Shown: positions 25,765 to 34,473 of the stretch, in pieces
Layout of the letters: every line of letters starts with the position of its first letter
Numbering within the stretch: the first letter of the stretch is position 1
Source of the DNA: Nitrospira sp.
GTDB taxonomy: Bacteria; Nitrospirota; Thermodesulfovibrionia; Thermodesulfovibrionales; Dissulfurispiraceae
Direction: 5' to 3'
DNA length: 52,389 nt
Assembly (NCBI GenBank): GCA_002634385.1
Contig: NSJL01000025.1
Span: 1-52,389 of the forward strand
Notes under the pieces: generated by a model
The model's input: only the letters and a program-made list of their open reading frames with translations
Databases searched by the model: none
What the model was told of the DNA's origin: nothing
Made by a program: the position numbers and the translations under genes

Positions 25765-28188
25765 CTACCATTTGACGTTCAGGTGATTCCCCAGTTCACG
25801 GAAGGCTTCCAGCCAAGTGCGGGCTGATACGTCCCCTGCTTCCGCCTTTTCCTGCATCTCTCCTCCAATACGCCTCTTCAGCGAAAAATACGTATTCTGC
25901 GCCCTCCAGAGGTTCAGATCCAGGGAGAGGGGGGCGACAACGGTGAGAATACGGGACACATGATCAAGGAGGGAGAGCTGCAGCGGTTCTTGCGCGATCC
26001 TGTCCAGGGAGGAGCTGAACCACGCTGAGGCGACATATCCGATCATCGCCTTGTCCAGGGAGAGGGACCAGCGCTGGGTCTCCTGGATGAGACGCTCGAG
26101 CTTTTTGGTGTCGATGTTTCCATTCCCGAAGAGTCTCTTCATATCGGTGTTGATAATATGCTGTGAGGCGAGGACGATGGAATGGGGAAGGGGAATGCCG
26201 AGGGAGCTGAGAAAATTCATCACGGGACTGTTGAGCTCGTAGATCTGGCGGTACGAGGCCTCGGTGCCTTCATGGGAAGATTCGAGAATCTTCAGCAGGA
26301 CCTTCCTCTGCTCGTCTCGGAAGAGGTGCCAGAGGGAATAGTTGTTGACGCCGAAATGATTGTCCATCAACTGGATGATTTCCGTGGCATCCCCGCGCTC
26401 GAAGGCGGCCCGGATCTCCCGGTGCATGACGGAGAAAGCCTCCTCGCCCGTGAAATCCCTGATTCCCCCGTTGATATTGTGGTCGCCCAGGTGCAGGACG
26501 GCGAAGGATTTTACCTGCTCATCCCAGGTAAAGCCGGACTGGATCCTGGCTTTCCCCACGGCAAGGGTGAATTTGCCCGCTTTCGCCTTTTCGTAAATAT
26601 CGCTCTTCACCGCGAAATGGTAAATGTTCATGGACTCGGGGTATTCCTCAAAGAGGGAGGAAATGGCGTAATGGGCGGCGACGCGGGTCAGGTCGATCTT
26701 TGCGGGGACGACGAACTTCCCGTAGACCTCCCCCCCGTGGGTGAATACATTGCTCGGCGTTTTCTGCAGGTCGGCGATGAACTGCTCTTCAAGGGGAAGC
26801 TCAAAAAGCTCCTCTGCATACTGTATGGCCCGGGCAGCGTATTGGATTACCTGTACCGTCTCGATGCCGGAGAGCTCGTCAAAGAACCATCCGCAGCTCG
26901 TGTACATCAGGAGGGAGTGGCGCTGCAGCTCCAGGAGCTTCAATACCCTCTCCTTTTCCCCCTGTGACAGTTTCTTTTTTTGTCCATGTCTTTTGAGGAA
27001 TCCCTCCACCGTATCCCGGGACCTGTCGAGAATGACCTCGATGTAATCGTCCCGGGCTGCCCAGGGGTCCTTCAGGAACCGAGCGGCTTCCTGCTCGTAA
27101 AGGGGAATCAGCCTGTCCCGTAATGCATCGAGGGCCTCCCGCAGGGGTCTTCTCCAGAGCTGATGCCAGCCCTGGTGCATACCCGAATTGCAGCCGCAAT
27201 TCTCTCTCCATCTCTCCACGCCATGGATGCAGCTCCAGGAGGAGTTATCGAAGATCTGCACTTCGTGGGCCGGCCTGTTTTTCTCCAGGTATTCCCCGTA
27301 ATTGGTTACTTTTGCGATAGTATTCGATTCCAAATAGTGGAGGCAGAAAGCAAGGGCCATGTCTCCGAAGCGGTGGTGGTGCCCGTAGGTTTCCCCGTCC
27401 GTGGCAATATGGACGAGCTGGGGCCACTCCCGTCCCTCGGTGAAAGCACCGGCCAGCCTCTGCGCAAAGGCCTCGCCGCTGGAGAGCATGCCCTCGAAAG
27501 CGATTCCCTGCGAGATGGGACCGTCATAGAAGAAGAGGTGGAGTGTCCTCCCCGAAGGGAGGCGGCAGAGATAGACGGTGGTGGGATCGATCTGCCCTCC
27601 CTCCACGCTCTGCCATTCGGCATTGTCCGCAATTTTCCTCACGGCCTTTGCCTGGCGGGGCGCGAGGATGGTGAAGAGAATTCCCTGTGCTGCAAGGATC
27701 TCCAGGGTTTCGGTATCCACGGCGGTTTCGGGGAGCCACATGCCTTCCGGGTCCCTCCCGAACCTCTTCCGGAAGTCCCGGATGCCCCAGACGACCTGCG
27801 TCAGCTTGTCCCGGGAGTTTGCGAGGGGCATGATCAGGTGGTTGTACGCCTGCGCCAGAGCCGATCCATGCCCGGAAAACCGCTCCCTGCTCAGCTTGTC
27901 CGAGGAGATGATGCTCTCATAGGTTTCCGGCTGGTTTTTCTCCATCCACGAAAGCACGGTGGGGCCGAAATTGAAGCTCATACTGGCGTAGTTGCTGACG
28001 ATTTCGAGGATCTTTCCCTCTCCGTCCAGGAGCCGGGAGGCGGCATTCGGGGCATAGCATTCAGCACTTATTCTCTCGTTCCAGTCGTGGTACGGGTAGG
28101 CGGAATCCTGTACTTCGATCTCCTCGAGCCAGGGGTTTTCACGGGGGGGCTGATAGAAATGCCCGTGAATGCAGATGTACTGTTCCAT
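25765..28188 (-). CDS. GH57-type alpha-glucan hydrolase/transferase with DUF3536 region
   Basis: The 807-residue protein starts at the ATG at 28188 after GAGGAGG. The N-terminal GH57 (beta/alpha)7 barrel shows CIHGHFYQPPRENPW, GHGSALAQAYNHLIMPLA and GMWLPETAVD (catalytic Glu154), followed by FFYDGPIS. The helical C-terminal part (about 350-807) corresponds to the DUF3536 region found in a large GH57 subfamily. GH57 enzymes include alpha-amylases, branching enzymes and 4-alpha-glucanotransferases; this subfamily has no assigned substrate that I know. There is no signal peptide. The convergent debranching enzyme and nearby GH15 support a role in intracellular alpha-glucan handling. The sequence from 28189 to 28398 holds no gene. 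Confidence 0.9.
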   Translation of the reverse strand: MEQYICIHGHFYQPPRENPWLEEIEVQDSAYPYHDWNERISAECYAPNAASRLLDGEGKILEIVSNYASMSFNFGPTVLSWMEKNQPETYESIISSDKLSRERFSGHGSALAQAYNHLIMPLANSRDKLTQVVWGIRDFRKRFGRDPEGMWLPETAVDTETLEILAAQGILFTILAPRQAKAVRKIADNAEWQSVEGGQIDPTTVYLCRLPSGRTLHLFFYDGPISQGIAFEGMLSSGEAFAQRLAGAFTEGREWPQLVHIATDGETYGHHHRFGDMALAFCLHYLESNTIAKVTNYGEYLEKNRPAHEVQIFDNSSWSCIHGVERWRENCGCNSGMHQGWHQLWRRPLREALDALRDRLIPLYEQEAARFLKDPWAARDDYIEVILDRSRDTVEGFLKRHGQKKKLSQGEKERVLKLLELQRHSLLMYTSCGWFFDELSGIETVQVIQYAARAIQYAEELFELPLEEQFIADLQKTPSNVFTHGGEVYGKFVVPAKIDLTRVAAHYAISSLFEEYPESMNIYHFAVKSDIYEKAKAGKFTLAVGKARIQSGFTWDEQVKSFAVLHLGDHNINGGIRDFTGEEAFSVMHREIRAAFERGDATEIIQLMDNHFGVNNYSLWHLFRDEQRKVLLKILESSHEGTEASYRQIYELNSPVMNFLSSLGIPLPHSIVLASQHIINTDMKRLFGNGNIDTKKLERLIQETQRWSLSLDKAMIGYVASAWFSSSLDRIAQEPLQLSLLDHVSRILTVVAPLSLDLNLWRAQNTYFSLKRRIGGEMQEKAEAGDVSARTWLEAFRELGNHLNVKW

Positions 28189-28398
28189 TATTCTGTTCCT
28201 CCTCGTCAGGGCCAGGGAGTATTGTGCAGGGGGCACGGAAAAAGCGCATACGGTTATTAATTACGGGTTTCTGTCCGGAGCGCGGACTGTCCTCTCTGGC
28301 TATCAAGGGGCATGTAAGTTGCTTCTGTTTTAATTGTAACAAATAGCAGGGGAATAGCAAGACGGTGCAGGAACCTGAAATCCAGGCCGGGCAGAGAC

Positions 28399-28426
28399 TT
28401 GACTCACTGCGCATAGGGTATACAAT
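28399..28426 (+). promoter_or_regulatory. Promoter of the DUF2383 gene
   Basis: TTGACT (28399-28404), 16 bases and TACAAT (28421-28426) match a housekeeping promoter. The leader to the ATG at 28544 is about 110 bases and ends in a strong AAAGGAGGGAG site. Confidence 0.55.
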
Positions 28427-28543
28427 TTAAATAGAGGGGAGCTAGGTGGGTGCCGGCAAAGAGAGGCCCGGTGCGCCTGGCATAAATTAGTTCGTACGAG
28501 AGAGAGGCGCGGGACGACGCGCCCTGTAGAAAGGAGGGAGACC

Positions 28544-29008
28544 ATGATAAGCGACAGGGACATAATCGAGAAATTGCAGGATCTTGTACAGGTGGATATC
28601 GATGCGGTGCATGCCTATGGACAGGCAATCGAAAAGATCGACATCGTTTCCGTGCGTGAACAGGTGATTCGTTTCCAGGAGGACCATCAGAGGCATATCA
28701 GCGATCTTTCCGCCGTAATCAGGAGGCTGGGAGGAGAGCCCCCGAAGTTTTCGAAGGACTTCAAAGGCTTTTTGTTGGAGGGCTTCACCGCAGTGCGGAG
28801 CATAACGGGAACGGAAGGTGCGCTGAAGGCACTGAAGAGCGGAGAAGACTTTACAAATAAGCGCTATAGCGATGCCCGTTCATGGAGCCTGCCGATGGAT
28901 ATCCTGTCCATCATACAGAGTAACTACGAAGATGAACAGCGTCATCTGCATTATGTGGAACAGGCGATCAATGACCGCGTATGGGAGACCGCCGGAGTGA
29001 CCAGATAA
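28544..29008 (+). CDS. DUF2383 four-helix-bundle (ferritin-like) protein
   Basis: The 154-residue protein is predicted as a four-helix bundle with the DUF2383/PA2169 pattern: a first helix with DIIEKLQDLVQVDIDAVHAYGQAI, then FQEDHQRHISDLSAVI and a final helix with NYEDEQRHLHYVEQAI. Each of these carries Glu/His pairs spaced like di-metal ligands in ferritin-like proteins. Function is not established for the family; metal binding or stress roles are guesses. AAAGGAGGGAG precedes the ATG. It is a single-gene unit, with a promoter upstream and a 12-bp stem hairpin four bases after the stop. Confidence 0.88.
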   Translation: MISDRDIIEKLQDLVQVDIDAVHAYGQAIEKIDIVSVREQVIRFQEDHQRHISDLSAVIRRLGGEPPKFSKDFKGFLLEGFTAVRSITGTEGALKALKSGEDFTNKRYSDARSWSLPMDILSIIQSNYEDEQRHLHYVEQAINDRVWETAGVTR

Positions 29009-29012
29009 TGCT

Positions 29013-29052
29013 GAAGGCGGGCGGGACGGCTCCCACGCTTCCGCCCGCCTTC
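29013..29052 (+). terminator. Hairpin after the DUF2383 gene
   Basis: GAAGGCGGGCGG (29013-29024) pairs perfectly with CCGCCCGCCTTC (29041-29052) around a 16-base loop. The tail (CTCTCTGG) is poor in T, so it may stop transcription weakly or protect the 3' end. The following 245 bases up to the tRNA hold no gene that I can support. Confidence 0.55.
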
Positions 29053-29297
29053 CTCTCTGGAATGCACGCGGGCCATTGGAGCGCCCGCCCGGAGCGCTTT
29101 CCCTTTCAACGAGAAGAGAGCCCTTTCCTGACAACCGAAGCATATCTTCTATAGCATATCTCCTGGTAAGTCATACTTTTGCCCTTGCCCGACAAATACG
29201 CTCAGAGGAAAAGAGGGGCGGATACGACATGCCGATTTTGGAAGGCCCGGAGCCCGGATGACGGGTGTATTGAAGCCGGGGGAGGAAGAGAGGGAAA

Positions 29298-29373
29298 TGG
29301 CTCCCGGGGAGGGATTCGAACCCCCGACAGGGTGGTTAACAGCCACCTGCTCTGCCGACTGAGCTACCCGGGA
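29298..29373 (-). tRNA. tRNA-Asn (anticodon GTT)
   Basis: The minus strand folds into a complete 76-nt cloverleaf. The acceptor stem TCCCGGG pairs with CCCGGGA, the D-arm contains AGCTCAGTCGG, the anticodon loop is CTGTTAA, and the T-loop contains GTTCGAATC. The discriminator is G and the CCA end is encoded. GTT reads Asn codons AAC and AAU. It has its own promoter at 29422-29393. Confidence 0.97.
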
Positions 29374-29392
29374 AATCAATGAACATCTATGT

Positions 29393-29422
29393 TTTATAGC
29401 AAAAAAGCGTTCCTATTGTCAA
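29393..29422 (-). promoter_or_regulatory. tRNA-Asn promoter
   Basis: On the minus strand TTGACA (29422-29417), an 18-base spacer and TATAAA (29398-29393, preceded by TGC) lie 20 bases before the mature tRNA start. Confidence 0.75.
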
Positions 29423-29451
29423 ATTTCAGCGGTATCTTCCCTTAATAAAGA

Positions 29452-29489
29452 GAGGGCGGCAGGAGAGGATCGTTTCTCCCGCCGCCCTC
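29452..29489 (-). terminator. Terminator of the dnaJ-hspR-clpB-hsp20 operon
   Basis: GAGGGCGGC (29452-29460) and GCCGCCCTC (29481-29489) form the base of a long hairpin, with further GGAGA/TCTCC pairing inside. On the minus strand it is followed by TCTTTATT. It lies 22 bases after the hsp20 stop and before the tRNA promoter. Confidence 0.7.
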
Positions 29490-29510
29490 CGCATGATGCA
29501 AATCAGGGGG

Positions 29511-29972
29511 TTACGCCACCTGGATCTTGATCTCCTTCGGCTTTGCCTCTTCCCGCTTGGGAATGACCAGTTCAAGGATACCGTTCTTGAAGGTGGCCCT
29601 GGCTTTCTCGCTATCCACTTCCACCGGGAGGGAAACGGTCCTCGAAAAAGGGCCGTAGTTCCGTTCATTGATAAAGTACTCTTCCTCTTTTCTTTCCTCC
29701 TCCCTCTTGAACTCTCCCTTGAGAATGAGGGAATCCTTGGTAATGGTGAGGTCGATATCCTCCTTGTTTATCCCGGGGAGCTCCGCTTTCACCACTATTT
29801 CATTCCTGGCATCGTACATTTCAATATTCGGTACGATCATGCCGCTTTCCGCCCTTCCCGCCAATCCCCTTCTCCTGCGGGGTGACAGTGAAAGGAATTC
29901 TTCGAAAAGCCTGTCCATATCCCTTCTCATCTCCTCAAGCTCGCGCAGGGGCGACCATTTTACCGTCGACAT
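29511..29972 (-). CDS. Small heat shock protein, Hsp20 family
   Basis: The 153-residue protein has an N-terminal helix (ELEEMRRDMDRLFEEFLSL), a complete alpha-crystallin domain (about 45-140: PNIEMYDARNEIVVKAELPGI, INERNYGPFSRTVSLP) and the hallmark ATFKNGILEL. The short C-terminal tail contains KEIKIQV, an I-x-V-type oligomer contact. Small Hsps hold unfolding proteins for DnaK/ClpB. The start at 29972 follows AAAAGGAGG; the open frame reaches upstream to 30146 into clpB and is not used. It is the last gene of the HspR operon, 76 bases after clpB. Confidence 0.96.
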   Translation of the reverse strand: MSTVKWSPLRELEEMRRDMDRLFEEFLSLSPRRRRGLAGRAESGMIVPNIEMYDARNEIVVKAELPGINKEDIDLTITKDSLILKGEFKREEERKEEEYFINERNYGPFSRTVSLPVEVDSEKARATFKNGILELVIPKREEAKPKEIKIQVA

Positions 29973-30048
29973 GGTGAACCTCCTTTTCCGCCCCTTGACA
30001 GAAAGGGGCGGGATTTCACGTTGTGCTGCCACGGAGCCACGGGTCCGT

Positions 30049-32691
30049 CTACGACACCATTTCGGCAACTGCCACCTTGTTGAAGGTGATGGCGGTGCCT
30101 TCGTAATCCACCTCGACCGTATCTCCTTCGGAGAAGGTTCCGTCAAGAAGCTTCAGGGCGAGGGGATTGAGGATTTCCTTCTGTATCGCCCGCTTCAGCG
30201 GACGCGCCCCGTATACGGGATCATATCCCACTTTGGCGATATGCTCCTTTGCCGCATCGGTCAGGACGATGTCGAGCTTCTTGTCCTGCAGGTACTTCTT
30301 CATCCGGGAGACCTGGATATCCACGATCTTTTTGAGCAGGGATTCGCTCAGGGGATTGAAGATGATGGTCTCATCGATCCTGTTGAGGAATTCGGGACGG
30401 AAGAATTTTTTCAGGTCCTCCATGACCCTCTCCCTCAATCCGCCATCCTCGTCCGCCCAGTACACAACGGGCTTCTTCGCCCTTTCCTCCAGGTACTCCT
30501 GGATATGGATGCTGCCGATATTCGAGGTGAGGATGACCACCGTATTCCTGAAATCCACTGTGCGCCCGTGTCCATCGGTCAGCCGTCCGTCGTCGAGGAG
30601 CTGCAGCAGGATATTGAAGACCTCGGGATGCGCTTTTTCCACTTCGTCGAAGAGGATGACGGAATACGGTCTCCTCCGTACCGCCTCGGTGAGCTGGCCT
30701 CCCTCTTCGTACCCCACGTAGCCGGGAGGCGCCCCCACCAGCCGGGAAACGGTATGGCGTTCCTGGTACTCCGACATATCGATGCGGATCATGGCCGACT
30801 CGTCGTCGAAGAGGAATTCCGCAAGGGCCTTGGCCAGTTCTGTTTTCCCCACGCCGGTAGGCCCGAGGAAGAGGAAGGAGCCGATGGGCCTGTTGGGATC
30901 CTGCAGGCCGGCTCTCGCACGCCTGATCGCATCCGACACCGCCCGGATCGCTTCATCCTGCCCCACCACGCGCTTCCGTAGGTTACCCTCCATGTTGATG
31001 AGCTTCTTCACTTCGGATTCGAGCATCCGGGAGACAGGGATCCCGGTCCACTTCGAGACGACCTCCGCGATGTCCTCCTCGTCGACCTCTTCCTTCAACA
31101 TCTTCCTGCGGGACTGTATCTCCTGAAGCCGCCTGTTCTCTTCCTCGAGGGACTTCTGGAGCTCGAGCATGCGTCCGTATTTGAGCTCGGCGGCTTTGCC
31201 CAGGTTAGCCTCCCTTTCCGCCACTTCTGCCTCGGTTTTTGTCCGTTCGAGCTGCTCCTTGATATCCCTGATCCGCTGGATGATCTCCTTCTCTCCGAGC
31301 CACTGGGCACGCAACGCGTCCCTCTTGGACTGGAGCTCTGCCATTTCACGCCCTATCTTGTCCAGTTTTTCCTTTGCACCGTCCGAGGCATCCTTCAGCA
31401 GGGCCTGTTTCTCGATCTCGAACTGCCGCAGCTTTCTCTCGATCTCGTCGAGCTCCACCGGCATGCTGTCGATTTCCATCCTGAGCCGTGCCGCCGACTC
31501 GTCGATGAGATCGATGGCCTTGTCCGGGAGGAAGCGGTCGGTAATGTACCGGTTGGAGAGCACCGCGGCGGCAACAAGGGCTGAATCCTTGATCTTCACC
31601 CCATGGTGCACCTCATACTTCTCCTTCAGGCCCCTGAGGATGGAAATGGTATCCTCCACCGAAGGCTCCTTGATATAGACGGGCTGGAATCTTCTCTCAA
31701 GGGCAGGGTCCTTTTCTATATACTTCCGGTACTCGTCCACCGTTGTGGCGCCCACGCAGCGCAGGTCTCCCCGGGCAAGGGCGGGCTTGAGCATATTGGA
31801 GGCGTCTACTGCCCCTTCGGCTGCCCCGGCTCCCACCAGGGTATGGAGCTCGTCGATAAAGGTAATCACCTTTCCTTCGGACTGCTCGATTTCCTTCAGG
31901 ACCGCTTTCAGTCTCTCCTCGAACTCGCCGCGGTACTTGGCGCCGGCTACCATGCTGCCGATATCGAGGGCTACCAGACGCTTATCCCTGAGGGTTTCGG
32001 GAACGTCTCCCGCCACGATCCGCTGTGCCAGGCCCTCGGCCATGGCCGTCTTTCCGACACCCGGATCCCCGATGAGCACGGGATTGTTCTTGGTCCTCCG
32101 TGACAGGACCTGGATCGTCCTTCTGATCTCCTCGTCCCTCCCGATGACCGGGTCGAGCTTACCTTTCCGCGCAAGGTCGGTGAGGTCCTTTCCGTACCGC
32201 GCAAGGGCCTGGTACTTTTCTTCCGGCGCGGGATCCGTCACCCGGTGCACGCCCCGTATCTCCCGCATAGCGGTGAGCACGGTATCGGGAGTGGCCCCGG
32301 AACGCTTGAGGATATCAGCGGAAGGACCCGGGATATTCACTATGGCGAGCAGCAGGTGCTCGATACTGATATACTCATCGGTCAGGTGGGTCGCTTCCTC
32401 GTACGCCCTTTCGAGAACGCTCTTCAGCCGCGGGGCGAGATAGATCTGCCCCAGGGGGGTCGCCCCCGATACTTTGGGAAACCTCTCTATCTCTTTGTTG
32501 ATGTCCGCCTTCAGTTTGTGTATGTCCACCCCGATCCTCTGCAGGATCTGCCCGGCGATTCCCGATTCGTCCTCCAGAAATGCATACAGGAGATGTTCCA
32601 CATCGAGCTGCTGGTTCCCTTTCCTCTCGGCGAGCCTCTGTGCCTCTTGTAATGCTTCCTGGCTCTTGACTGTCAATTTGTCGAGTCTCAT
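30049..32691 (-). CDS. clpB: ATP-dependent disaggregase ClpB
   Basis: The 880-residue protein has a Clp N-domain, a first AAA+ module (Walker [14 protein letters not shown]), the long coiled-coil middle domain (about 405-525) that distinguishes ClpB from ClpA/C, and a second AAA+ module (Walker [14 protein letters not shown], Walker [12 protein letters not shown]). It threads aggregated proteins with DnaK and DnaJ in the cytoplasm. The ATG at 32691 follows AAAGGAGG; an in-frame ATG at 32715 is less likely. It sits between hspR and hsp20 with short gaps, so HspR control of ClpB is expected. Confidence 0.98.
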   Translation of the reverse strand: MRLDKLTVKSQEALQEAQRLAERKGNQQLDVEHLLYAFLEDESGIAGQILQRIGVDIHKLKADINKEIERFPKVSGATPLGQIYLAPRLKSVLERAYEEATHLTDEYISIEHLLLAIVNIPGPSADILKRSGATPDTVLTAMREIRGVHRVTDPAPEEKYQALARYGKDLTDLARKGKLDPVIGRDEEIRRTIQVLSRRTKNNPVLIGDPGVGKTAMAEGLAQRIVAGDVPETLRDKRLVALDIGSMVAGAKYRGEFEERLKAVLKEIEQSEGKVITFIDELHTLVGAGAAEGAVDASNMLKPALARGDLRCVGATTVDEYRKYIEKDPALERRFQPVYIKEPSVEDTISILRGLKEKYEVHHGVKIKDSALVAAAVLSNRYITDRFLPDKAIDLIDESAARLRMEIDSMPVELDEIERKLRQFEIEKQALLKDASDGAKEKLDKIGREMAELQSKRDALRAQWLGEKEIIQRIRDIKEQLERTKTEAEVAEREANLGKAAELKYGRMLELQKSLEEENRRLQEIQSRRKMLKEEVDEEDIAEVVSKWTGIPVSRMLESEVKKLINMEGNLRKRVVGQDEAIRAVSDAIRRARAGLQDPNRPIGSFLFLGPTGVGKTELAKALAEFLFDDESAMIRIDMSEYQERHTVSRLVGAPPGYVGYEEGGQLTEAVRRRPYSVILFDEVEKAHPEVFNILLQLLDDGRLTDGHGRTVDFRNTVVILTSNIGSIHIQEYLEERAKKPVVYWADEDGGLRERVMEDLKKFFRPEFLNRIDETIIFNPLSESLLKKIVDIQVSRMKKYLQDKKLDIVLTDAAKEHIAKVGYDPVYGARPLKRAIQKEILNPLALKLLDGTFSEGDTVEVDYEGTAITFNKVAVAEMVS

Positions 32692-32751
32692 CGTATCCTC
32701 CTTTACCACAGGCAAAAGGCTGTACCTTTTTTGCGTCTCTGCCTTCTCCTT

Positions 32752-33108
32752 CTATTCTCTTTCACTAAGTATCTTTTTCAGGCGCTCTTCAAAGTCGCGC
32801 CGTACATCCTCCTCGAGAAATCGCATGATTTCATTCATTTCTTCCTGGAGTTGGGCGATCCGGTTCCTCATCCTGAGAATGATCTCGACTCCTGCCTTGT
32901 TGACCCCCAGTTCCTTGGTAAGTCTGATCACAAGGTCCAGCCGCTCGAGGTCCTCGTCGGAATAGAGCCGCTGCCGGTTGATCCGGTGGGGGGAAACGAA
33001 CCCCTCCCTCTCGTACATCCGCAAGGTCTGGGGATGTACTTCCAGTATCCTTGACGCCACGCTGATCATATAAAGAGGGCTGTTTCCGCCCTGTCTTCTC
33101 TTACTCAT
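32752..33108 (-). CDS. hspR: MerR-family heat-shock repressor HspR
   Basis: The 118-residue protein has a MerR-type winged helix-turn-helix at the N-terminus ([43 protein letters not shown]) and a C-terminal coiled coil ([21 protein letters not shown]). The sequence [14 protein letters not shown] and the location in a dnaJ-clpB operon identify HspR rather than a metal-sensing MerR; it lacks the Cys residues of metal sensors. HspR represses chaperone genes through HAIR operators, usually with DnaK as corepressor. The ATG at 33108 follows GGGGAGGAAC and overlaps the dnaJ stop by eight bases. A HAIR-like site lies upstream of dnaJ, consistent with autoregulation. Confidence 0.95.
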   Translation of the reverse strand: MSKRRQGGNSPLYMISVASRILEVHPQTLRMYEREGFVSPHRINRQRLYSDEDLERLDLVIRLTKELGVNKAGVEIILRMRNRIAQLQEEMNEIMRFLEEDVRRDFEERLKKILSERE

Positions 33109-34183
33109 TGTTCCTCCCCATTCCGCGCCGCGGGTCCCCTTTATAGAGAGATTCGATGACATGAATGGCTTCCTTCGCCCGTTCGGGAATGTCTTTGGGG
33201 ACCACAATCTTTATTTCCACATACTCATCACCCCGCCCTTTGGTCTTCGGGGATACAAAACCCTTTCCCGAAAGCTTGAACCTCTGCCCTCCCTGTGTTC
33301 CGGGGGGGAGCTTCATAAGGGAGGTACCGTCGATGGTGGGCACCTCTATCCGGGCGCCGAGGGCGGCCTCGCCGAAGGTAACCGGGAGTTGCACGTAGAT
33401 GTCGTCGCCTTTCCGGGTGAAGAGGGGATGCGGTTTTATGGATATCTGGATATTCAGGTTTCCGGCAGGGCCTCCCCCTATCCCCGCATTGCCCCTTCCT
33501 TTGATCTTCACCACGGAGCCGTTGTCGACCCCGGCGGGTATCTTCACCCTCATGGTTTCCGTAAAGACATTCTTTCCCCTTCCCCCGCACCGCTTGCAGG
33601 CGGAGGTGACTTTCCGTCCGGTACCGCCGCATTCGGAACAGGTCTGGGCTACTTTGAAGAAGCCGCGGGCGCTCTGGATATGCCCGGTTCCTTTACAACG
33701 GGGGCACGTTTGGTACGTCTCCGCGCCGCTGCCTCCGCAGGCATCACAGGTGGTGGTACGGGTGAAGGTGACAGGTTTTGTCACTCCGGTGAACGCCTCC
33801 TCCAGGGTGAGCTCAATGCCCATCACAAGATCCTCACCCCGGGCGTAGTGGTGCTCTTCGGCATGCCGCGTTCCGAAAATATCGCTGAATATATCCCCGA
33901 AATCGAATCCCGCGCCCCCGCCGAAATCCCTGAAGTTTTCATAGCCTCCAAATTGCTCGAAGGTCGTACCTCCCCTGTCGTATTCGGCCCTCTTTTGAGG
34001 GTCGCCGAGGACGGCATATGCCTCGTTGACCTCCTTGAACTTCTCTTCGGCGGCCTTGTCCTTGGGGTTCAGGTCGGGATGGTACTTCCGCGCAAGCTTG
34101 CGGTACGCTTTCTTGATATCGTCCTGGGAAGCGTCCTTGCTGACCCCGAGTACCTGGTAATAGTCTCTTGTCGTTGTCGCCAT
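33101..34183 (-). CDS. dnaJ: Co-chaperone DnaJ
   Basis: The 360-residue protein has a J domain (residues 5-70, with HPD in [10 protein letters not shown]), a Gly/Phe-rich linker, four CxxCxGxG zinc motifs ([32 protein letters not shown]) and the C-terminal substrate domains. It stimulates DnaK ATPase activity. DnaK and GrpE genes are not in the window. It is the first gene of the HspR operon and is preceded by a -35/-10 promoter overlapped by a HAIR-like operator. The leader ends in AGAGGTGAC before the ATG. Given the operon, it may be the heat-inducible DnaJ paralogue. Confidence 0.97.
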   Translation of the reverse strand: MATTTRDYYQVLGVSKDASQDDIKKAYRKLARKYHPDLNPKDKAAEEKFKEVNEAYAVLGDPQKRAEYDRGGTTFEQFGGYENFRDFGGGAGFDFGDIFSDIFGTRHAEEHHYARGEDLVMGIELTLEEAFTGVTKPVTFTRTTTCDACGGSGAETYQTCPRCKGTGHIQSARGFFKVAQTCSECGGTGRKVTSACKRCGGRGKNVFTETMRVKIPAGVDNGSVVKIKGRGNAGIGGGPAGNLNIQISIKPHPLFTRKGDDIYVQLPVTFGEAALGARIEVPTIDGTSLMKLPPGTQGGQRFKLSGKGFVSPKTKGRGDEYVEIKIVVPKDIPERAKEAIHVIESLYKGDPRRGMGRNNE

Positions 34184-34211
34184 AGTGTCACCTCTGCTCT
34201 CTATAAAATTT

Positions 34212-34241
34212 ATAATAAAACTTTAGTAGAATCATGTCAAG
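34212..34241 (-). promoter_or_regulatory. dnaJ operon promoter with HAIR-like HspR operator
   Basis: On the minus strand TTGACA (34240-34235), 17 bases and TATTAT (34217-34212) form the promoter. CTTGACA-N7-ACTAAAG at 34241-34221 overlaps the -35 box and matches 11 of 14 arm positions of the HAIR consensus (CTTGAGT-N7-ACTCAAG). This supports HspR autoregulation. No CIRCE element was seen here. Confidence 0.65.
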
Positions 34242-34371
34242 ATGTCTTATATAACTGTTGGATGAATAAGCGGAAAAGACCTTATTTACATTATCCTACG
34301 CAGGAGGGAATCGTGCAAGGTATTTCAGGAAGATACGACGGAAAACCGGAAAGGCCCGGAAAGGCAAGGTA

Positions 34372-34380
34372 TGGTACAAT
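34372..34380 (+). promoter_or_regulatory. Extended -10 upstream of the RNA m5U methyltransferase gene
   Basis: TGGTACAAT is an extended -10 box giving a leader of about 55 bases before the gene at 34442. A 57-base frame with a strong AAGGAG site lies in this leader (see 34417). Confidence 0.45.
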
Positions 34381-34416
34381 TAATGATGTGTCTTCCCTCT
34401 GCACGGGAAGGAGACT

Positions 34417-34473
34417 ATGAAAGAACGGGAAGAGAGAAGCAATGCCTTACCACTCCGCTATTGTTGTCCTTGA
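34417..34473 (+). CDS. Possible 18-codon leader ORF overlapping the methyltransferase start
   Basis: An ATG at 34417 has a near-ideal AAGGAG four bases upstream and reads 18 residues (MKERE...CCP) to a TGA at 34473. It overlaps the methyltransferase start at 34442 in another frame. It could couple or regulate translation downstream. It is too short to judge as a true gene. Confidence 0.3.
   Translation: MKEREERSNALPLRYCCP

Noticed and set aside
27163..28260. 365-residue plus-strand ORF
   Set aside because: It is antisense to the GH57 gene, where catalytic motifs are intact.
34184..34260. CIRCE (HrcA) operator before dnaJ
   Set aside because: TTAGCACTC-N9-GAGTGCTAA is not present; the inverted repeat fits HAIR instead.
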